This document shows positions 59,411-64,000 of a stretch of 64,000 bases of DNA, one piece after another. The notes under the pieces were generated by a model. That model did not search any database and was not told the origin of the DNA. It saw nothing but the letters and a program-made list of their open reading frames with translations. Every line of letters starts with the position of its first letter. Position 1 is the first letter of the stretch. Made by a program: the position numbers and the translations under genes. Source of the DNA: Aestuariimicrobium soli (GTDB taxonomy: Bacteria; Actinomycetota; Actinomycetes; Propionibacteriales; Propionibacteriaceae); contig NZ_JBPJSQ010000006.1 of NCBI RefSeq assembly GCF_051192575.1, positions 62,001 to 126,000 on the forward strand, read 5' to 3'.

Positions 59411-61191
59411 ACGACACCTTCCGCGACCGCCTCGACGCGGTCGTGCCCGATCCCCCGAAGCCGACCCACTGGGCCTCACGCGCCGAGGAGCGCGGACGAT
59501 CCCGCCGCCGCCGGTTCGCCATGGCCGGCTCCGGTGCCGCCCTGGTGGCGGTGGTGGTCGCGGTGATCGCGGCGCAGCTGACCGGTGCCGGCGGGGCCGG
59601 TCGGGCCGTCCCCGCCGCCCCCACCGGCACCCACACCGCACCGGTGGCCGTCGCCTGTCCCGCCGACTCGGAGGCGTTCTCCGAGGCCTACCGCGGGTTC
59701 CCCGCACCCGTGACCCTGCCCCACGGGGCCGTCTCGCTGCAGTGGTGCACCGGCGGCGACAGCCCGTACTTCAGTGAGTACGCCCCGCCGGAGCCGCTCA
59801 CCACCGGCCTCGACGCCTGGGTCGACACCTACAACGCCCTCAAGACCCCGCCTCGCACGGGCTATGCCTGCACGGCCGACGCGTCCATCCCGGGCATGGC
59901 GATCCTGAGCTATGCCGACGGGTCCCGCCGCGTGCTCGTGGGCATGGCGGCCGGCTGCGGCGAGTTCGGCGGACGACTCGGGTTCACCACCATGCAAGAG
60001 GCCACCATCGCCGGCCTGCAGGCCCAGCGCAACGGCCGCGAACCCGCCGCCGTCTCCCCCGCCACCCACGGCTTCACCCCTTGTCAGACCTATCGGTCGA
60101 CCATCCCGGCCCGTCTCGAGTGGGTCACCCAGGTGGCCGTCTGCACCAGGGACGCGCAGGGCGGCACGCACGCCGCCATGGTCGACGAGGCCGCCGTCCC
60201 CGCCCTGGTGGCCGACGTCGAGCAGAACCGGACGAAGGTCACCGACGGCGGAATGCCCGACAACCCGGTGCTGCAGCTGCGTCAGGCCAACGGAGAGTTC
60301 CTGCGCCTCGAGTACAGCCAATCCCTGTCGGGCTACGTCTTCCGCGACACCGAGGGGGTGTGGGGGTGGGTGCCCTCACAGGCCAGCCGACGGGTGATCG
60401 CGGCCGTGGGCGCAGGCACCTCGGGATCTGGCACCCCAGGCTCGCCGACCGCCACCTCCACCCCGTCCGAGGGAACGACCCAGGCCTGCCAGGGGGCGGC
60501 GCCGACCACCTCGACCGACGGCACCCTGCCGGCCGAGTCGACCCAGATCTGGTTCTGCTCGACCTGGCGGTTCGGACCCGCGGAGCCGCTCACCACCGGC
60601 ATCCCCGAGTTCGTCGCCAGCCTCGGCACCGGCCCCGGCGCCTGCAGCCCCAACCGGTCGGACGAATGGTTCGTCGCCCTGCAACCCGATGGCACGTCGG
60701 TCAGGCTCGATCTGCCGGCCGGCGACTGCCACCCCCAGCAGCGAGCCATCGAGACCTTCGTCCGTCTGATGACGACGCAACGGGAGCAACCGGGGTGGGC
60801 ACCGGCCACCGCCCGAGCTCCCGGCAAGTTGTGCCTGTGGGACACCTGGCGCACGCTGATGCCGATGACACCCGATCAGGCCACCGAGGTGCGGTTCTGC
60901 GATCCGAACGGCACGTCGGTCAGCACGGACGACGACATCGCCGGCCGGGTGCTGACCGCGTCCGATCGGCAAACGGTGGTGGACGACCTGGTGCTGCGGT
61001 CGACGCCGCAGGCCTCGGTCGCCCCCGGAGAGGTCGTGCTCGTACTGCTGCGCCCCAACGGTGAGTTGATCTGGGTGCGCGCGGTCGCTGGCCAGCAGCA
61101 CCAGCTCACCTGGGACGATGCGACGGGCCGTCCGATGGTGTGGACACCGGGCGCGGAGAGTCAGGCCGTGCTCGATCGGTACGCCCGCTGA
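59407..61191 (+). CDS. Large single-pass membrane protein, putative anti-sigma partner
   Basis: 594 aa. A short basic cytoplasmic N-terminus (about 1-42: MNDTFRDRLDAVVPDPPKP, RAEERGRSRRRRF) leads into one helix (about 43-60, AGSGAALVAVVVAVIAAQL). A 530-residue extracytoplasmic part follows, containing three related modules with the motif CxxWR/W and EPLTTGxxxW/F (LQWCTGGDSPYF, PEPLTTGLDAW; WFCSTWRFGPAEPLTTGIPEF split; LCLWDTWRTLMPM). ATGA overlap with the sigma gene argues for an anti-sigma or sensor role. No zinc-finger anti-sigma motif is visible. Function inferred from context only. Confidence 0.75.
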   Translation: MNDTFRDRLDAVVPDPPKPTHWASRAEERGRSRRRRFAMAGSGAALVAVVVAVIAAQLTGAGGAGRAVPAAPTGTHTAPVAVACPADSEAFSEAYRGFPAPVTLPHGAVSLQWCTGGDSPYFSEYAPPEPLTTGLDAWVDTYNALKTPPRTGYACTADASIPGMAILSYADGSRRVLVGMAAGCGEFGGRLGFTTMQEATIAGLQAQRNGREPAAVSPATHGFTPCQTYRSTIPARLEWVTQVAVCTRDAQGGTHAAMVDEAAVPALVADVEQNRTKVTDGGMPDNPVLQLRQANGEFLRLEYSQSLSGYVFRDTEGVWGWVPSQASRRVIAAVGAGTSGSGTPGSPTATSTPSEGTTQACQGAAPTTSTDGTLPAESTQIWFCSTWRFGPAEPLTTGIPEFVASLGTGPGACSPNRSDEWFVALQPDGTSVRLDLPAGDCHPQQRAIETFVRLMTTQREQPGWAPATARAPGKLCLWDTWRTLMPMTPDQATEVRFCDPNGTSVSTDDDIAGRVLTASDRQTVVDDLVLRSTPQASVAPGEVVLVLLRPNGELIWVRAVAGQQHQLTWDDATGRPMVWTPGAESQAVLDRYAR

Positions 61192-61276
61192 GGGGGGCAC
61201 GATCCGAGCCGGGTGGGCTCCCGGAGGTGTCCCTGATCCGTCCCGCAAACCGTCGTCAGACCCCGGTCCGACCACC

Positions 61277-61282
61277 TACGGT
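61277..61282 (+). promoter_or_regulatory. Leaderless -10 of the DUF1707 gene
   Basis: TACGGT with a 7-nt gap to ATG 61290. Confidence 0.4.
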
Positions 61283-61289
61283 GGGGGCC

Positions 61290-62000
61290 ATGAGCACTCC
61301 CGTCACCCCGCCGTCGTCCGAGGTTCCCGGCGGTCATTTCCGCATCTCCGACGAGGACCGCGAACTGGTGACCACGGTGTTGACCACCGCCTACGCCGAG
61401 GGACGGATCACCCGCGAGGAGTTCGACGAGCGCACCGGGCAGGTGCTGGCTTCGAAGACGTTCAACGATCTGGCCCCGATCACCGCCGACCTGATGCCGA
61501 CCACGCAGGTGCAGCAGTACACCAGCCCCCCACCCGCGGTACGCGCCGAGCCCGGGCCCGACCAACTCGTCGTGGTGGACCCCTCGCACGTCGCGTCGGA
61601 CTCCGACAGCCTGTTCGGCATTCTCGGGACGGCCCGCCGCGACAGCCCCGGATGGCGGATGCATCGCAAGACCAGCGTGCTGGTGGGGCTCGGCGACGCG
61701 ATCATCGACCTCACCCAGGGTGTGATGGAGGATCCCCACGTCGAGATCGAGGTGATGGTGGGTCTGGGCGACCTGAAGGTGATCGTGCCGGCCGGCGTGC
61801 AGGTGATCGACCGGGTCTCGAACATCATGGGTGAGTCGAAGGTGGTGGGCACTCGTCCGCCCGTCGCTGGTGGCCCCACCATCACGATCACGGGGGTCAC
61901 CTTCATGGGTGAGGTGAAGGTGATCGGCCCCGACCACAAGTCATTCATCTCGCTGGTGAAGAAGTCGGCGCGGCGGGCGCTCAAGCAGTCGCGCTCCTGA
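61290..62000 (+). CDS. DUF1707 protein with LiaF-like C-terminal domain
   Basis: 236 aa soluble protein. N-terminal DUF1707/SHOCT-like module (about 16-70): RISDEDRELVTTVLTTAYAEGRITREEFDERTGQVLASKTF (split in blocks). The C-terminal beta-rich domain resembles the LiaF cell-wall-active antibiotic response domain (TSVLVGLGDAIIDLTQG, VEIEVMVGLGDLKVIVPAGVQV split, TGVTFMGEVKVIG). No membrane helix was found, unlike LiaF. Probably senses or reports envelope stress; this is family-level inference. It follows the sigma/membrane pair on the same strand. Confidence 0.85.
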   Translation: MSTPVTPPSSEVPGGHFRISDEDRELVTTVLTTAYAEGRITREEFDERTGQVLASKTFNDLAPITADLMPTTQVQQYTSPPPAVRAEPGPDQLVVVDPSHVASDSDSLFGILGTARRDSPGWRMHRKTSVLVGLGDAIIDLTQGVMEDPHVEIEVMVGLGDLKVIVPAGVQVIDRVSNIMGESKVVGTRPPVAGGPTITITGVTFMGEVKVIGPDHKSFISLVKKSARRALKQSRS

Positions 62001-62013
62001 GTCGCGCGCGTCT

Positions 62014-62088
62014 GCGACGAACACTGCCGTCGATGTTCCTGCGGGCCGCTTTTCGACCGGATTCGTGATCGAGAGCAGCGTTCGTCGC
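62014..62088. terminator. Imperfect hairpin after the DUF1707 gene
   Basis: Arms 62014-62034 and 62068-62088 pair over 21 bp with three mismatches across a 33-nt loop. Likely terminator or RNA structure before the next promoter. Confidence 0.5.
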
Positions 62089-62156
62089 GGGCTCACCCGT
62101 TCGTCGGACCATCCCGGGCTGGGTCGAGCGCCGGGTGGCGGTGGGTGCGGCCTCGG

Positions 62157-62162
62157 TAGGCT
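62157..62162 (+). promoter_or_regulatory. Leaderless -10 of the first PH-domain gene
   Basis: TAGGCT with a 6-nt gap to ATG 62169; no ribosome-binding site. Confidence 0.5.
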
Positions 62163-62168
62163 GGGGGC

Positions 62169-62657
62169 ATGGACGAGCTCTTCGCCCCACCCCGTGAGGC
62201 TTGGCAGCGTCTCTCACCCGACTTCGCTCGTCTCAAGCGCCGCATGGTGCTGATCACGTGGCCGATCCTGCTCGTACTGGCGGTGGTGCCACTCGCGATC
62301 TGGGCGCCCTGGTGGGTGGCGGTGGTCGTGGGGGCGGCCCTGCTCGCGGTGACGGTGTGGCGGCATCAGCGTCAGGCCCGGTGGGCGGCCTCGTGGGGAT
62401 ACGCCGAGCGCGATGACGAGCTGTACCTGACGCACGGACTGCTGTGGCGCACGCTGACCGTCGTGCCGTACGGGCGCATGCAGGCGGTGAACATCACCTC
62501 GGGCCCGATCGAGCGCTCGTTCAACCTGGCCACGGTGCAACTGGTCACCGCGTCCGGCGCCTCCCAAGCCACGATTCCCGGGCTCGACGCGGATGCCGCC
62601 GCGGCCCTGCGCGATCGGCTCACCGAACGCGCCGAGGCCCGGAGCATGGGTCTGTGA
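62169..62657 (+). CDS. PH-domain membrane protein (YdbS-like)
   Basis: 162 aa. Two membrane helices (about 35-75: ITWPILLVLAVVPLAIWAPW, VAVVVGAALLAVTVW) are followed by a bacterial PH (bPH2) domain: WGYAERDDELYLTHGLLWRTLTVVPYGRMQAVNITSGPIERSF (split) and ATIPGLDADAAAALRDRL. Paired YdbS/YdbT proteins are envelope proteins of unknown biochemical role, linked to antibiotic or stress protection in Bacillus. Its stop overlaps the next gene as GTGA. Confidence 0.88.
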   Translation: MDELFAPPREAWQRLSPDFARLKRRMVLITWPILLVLAVVPLAIWAPWWVAVVVGAALLAVTVWRHQRQARWAASWGYAERDDELYLTHGLLWRTLTVVPYGRMQAVNITSGPIERSFNLATVQLVTASGASQATIPGLDADAAAALRDRLTERAEARSMGL

Positions 62658-64000
62658 GCCAGCCGACCCCGGCCTCGTCCGCTCGGGAGGTCGACACCCC
62701 TCCGGAACGGCTCCACCCCCTCACCCCGGTCGTCAAGGGCTGGGTCGGGCTGCTGGCCCTGGTGTTCTTCGGTGGCCGCTCGTGGCTCGAGAACGGCGGG
62801 CGATTCGAGTTCGACCACCTGTCGTGGTGGGCCTGGATCCTGCTCGCGGCCCTGCTGGTGTCCGTCGTCGCGGGGTTCATCAGTTGGCGCGCGACCAGCT
62901 ACCGCCTCGACGCCGATGCCCTGCGGTTGGAGACCCGGTTCATCTGGAACTCCTCGACGGTCGTCAACTACTCCAAGATTCAGTCCATCGACATCGTCGC
63001 CCCGTTCGCGGCCCGGCTCGTCGGCGTGTGTGGGCTGCGCCTCGATGTCGGTGGCGGGGCCCCGCAGAAGCTCGAGTTCCTCGGACGATCCCGGGCCGAG
63101 GCCCTGCGGGACGAGTTGGTGGGCAGGGCGGCCCTCGTCCGCTCGGAAACGTGGGGCACGGCACCGACCGATGCCCCCGGGGACGATGAGTCGCCGGAGC
63201 GAGTCGACGACGTGGTGGTGAGCGTGCCTCCGGGGCGGCTGGTGGCAGCAGTGGTGACCAGTCACGACTTCCTGTGGGCCGTGCTCTTCGCCGCCCTCGC
63301 GCTGGTGCCCTCGATCGTCACCTCGACCTTCGCGTTCGCTGGCCTGGTCGTGCCGGCCGTGTGGGGGCTGGCGGCCCTGGTGCTCAACCGTGTCGTCAAG
63401 GAGTGGAACTACCGCCTGCACGCGCCCGAGCCGTCGGTGGTGCGGGTGGCCCGGGGGCTCACGGACACGGTCAGTCAGACGGTGCCCGTCGAGCGGGTGC
63501 AGGGCATCGAGTTGTCGCAGTCGTGGTGGTGGCGACGTTGGGGCTGGTGGCGGGTGCGGTTCGCCGTGCTCGGCTATGCCGGCGACGAGGCCGACGAGGG
63601 CGGCAGCACCGTGCTGCTTCCGGTCGGCACGTGGGACGAGGTCACCCGCGTGCTGCGGGCCGTGTGGCCGGAGGTCGACCTGGATGCCCTCGACTGGCAG
63701 CCGCTCCCCCGCCGCGCCCGCTGGTTGCATCCGCTGGACTGGCGGCAGCGTGGCTGGGCCGTCTCGGAGCAGGTGGTGGCCGACCGATCGGGTCGGCTGC
63801 AGTCACGCCTCAGCGTGGTGGCGCGGTCGCGCATGCAGGCGCGGCGGGTGTCACAGGGTCCGCTGGAACGACGGCTCGGGCTGGCGGGGTTCTCGGTGCA
63901 GATCAGCGGATCGGTGGTCGACGTCAACGTCAGTGGAGTCGATCCCGCCGTCGCACGGCAGTGGGTGCGGAGCGTGAGGCCCAAGTTGTGGGGCGGGCCC
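62654..64000 (+). CDS. PH-domain membrane protein (YdbT-like), 3' end outside window
   Basis: At least 449 codons from GTG 62654 with no stop before the window end. Layout: an N-terminal helix pair (about 25-80: VVKGWVGLLALVFFGGRSW, WAWILLAALLVSVVAGFISW), then a first PH domain (YRLDADALRLETRFIWNSSTVVNYSKIQSIDIV split). A second helix pair (about 205-250) is followed by a second PH domain (YRLHAPEPSVVRVARGL, TVPVERVQGIELSQSWWWRRWGWWRV split), and a third repeat starts near 375. This matches YdbT-type multi-PH proteins. It is translationally coupled to the preceding smaller PH protein. Confidence 0.87.
   Translation, partial: MSQPTPASSAREVDTPPERLHPLTPVVKGWVGLLALVFFGGRSWLENGGRFEFDHLSWWAWILLAALLVSVVAGFISWRATSYRLDADALRLETRFIWNSSTVVNYSKIQSIDIVAPFAARLVGVCGLRLDVGGGAPQKLEFLGRSRAEALRDELVGRAALVRSETWGTAPTDAPGDDESPERVDDVVVSVPPGRLVAAVVTSHDFLWAVLFAALALVPSIVTSTFAFAGLVVPAVWGLAALVLNRVVKEWNYRLHAPEPSVVRVARGLTDTVSQTVPVERVQGIELSQSWWWRRWGWWRVRFAVLGYAGDEADEGGSTVLLPVGTWDEVTRVLRAVWPEVDLDALDWQPLPRRARWLHPLDWRQRGWAVSEQVVADRSGRLQSRLSVVARSRMQARRVSQGPLERRLGLAGFSVQISGSVVDVNVSGVDPAVARQWVRSVRPKLWGGP

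Overview
This 64-kb window is high-GC (about 70% by eye), densely coding actinobacterial chromosome. Supporting signs are a dnaK-grpE-dnaJ-hspR cluster with HspR operators (HAIR), an IdeR/DtxR-type iron box, a PhoP-like regulator with PhoP-type direct repeats, mycobacterial-type bifunctional Dcd, DUF3152 lipoproteins, many GTG starts and many leaderless -10 signals. A succinyl-CoA:acetate-type CoA-transferase with Glu294 fits the Propionibacteriaceae or relatives, but species assignment is inference. Both window edges cut a gene. No insertion sequence, prophage, integron, CRISPR array or rRNA was seen; one tRNA is present.

Layout. (1) 1-3.6 kb: secreted GH43-like glycosidase (3' end off the window) with its LacI-type regulator and operator. 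(2) 3.6-6.7 kb: De Ley-Doudoroff-type galactonate operon (dgoD, dgoA, sugar-acid kinase) with overlapping genes. (3) 6.7-10.3 kb: luciferase-like flavin oxidoreductase, S4 RNA-binding protein, CBS protein and a Tat-exported esterase preceded by two inverted repeats. (4) 10.4-14.7 kb: dnaK-grpE-dnaJ-hspR under two HAIR sites. (5) 14.7-18.6 kb: a LacI regulator broken by a one-base frameshift, an aldo/keto reductase, and tandem metzincin-like DUF3152 lipoproteins. (6) 18.7-24 kb: iron-siderophore uptake (ATPase, binding lipoprotein, fused double permease, siderophore-interacting reductase) under a DtxR/IdeR box. (7) 24-32.3 kb: yaaA, DoxX, phoP-phoR, a YGQ-repeat membrane protein, a glucosaminidase, deoC and dcd. 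(8) 32.3-47 kb: a 14.7-kb minus-strand operon coding for an FHA/zinc-ribbon protein, a 2047-residue Ig/fibronectin surface protein, MoxR ATPase, DUF58, a TgpA-like protein and RDD-FHA. (9) 47-57 kb: RNA methyltransferase, serB, mutarotase, CoA-transferase, M20 amidohydrolase and a heterodimeric ABC exporter. (10) 57-64 kb: membrane protein, PemK-like protein, tRNA-Gly(CCC), an ECF sigma factor with a large membrane partner, a DUF1707 protein and two PH-domain membrane proteins.

Most interesting signals. The heptamer CGGACGA/TCGTCCG occurs about 117 times by hand count (56 forward, 61 reverse), against about 15 expected from composition. It has no strand bias and is often spelled with otherwise rare codons (GGA-CGA for Gly-Arg, CGT-CCG for Arg-Pro), which suggests selection on the DNA word itself. 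The transglutaminase-like protein of the large surface operon has Glu, Arg and Asn where Cys, His and Asp are expected, so it is probably a pseudoenzyme inside a conserved but poorly understood envelope system. At least ten genes show a TANNNT hexamer 6-7 nt before the start codon, the geometry of leaderless transcription. Short direct tandem duplications (14-30 bp) recur inside genes and at gene ends.
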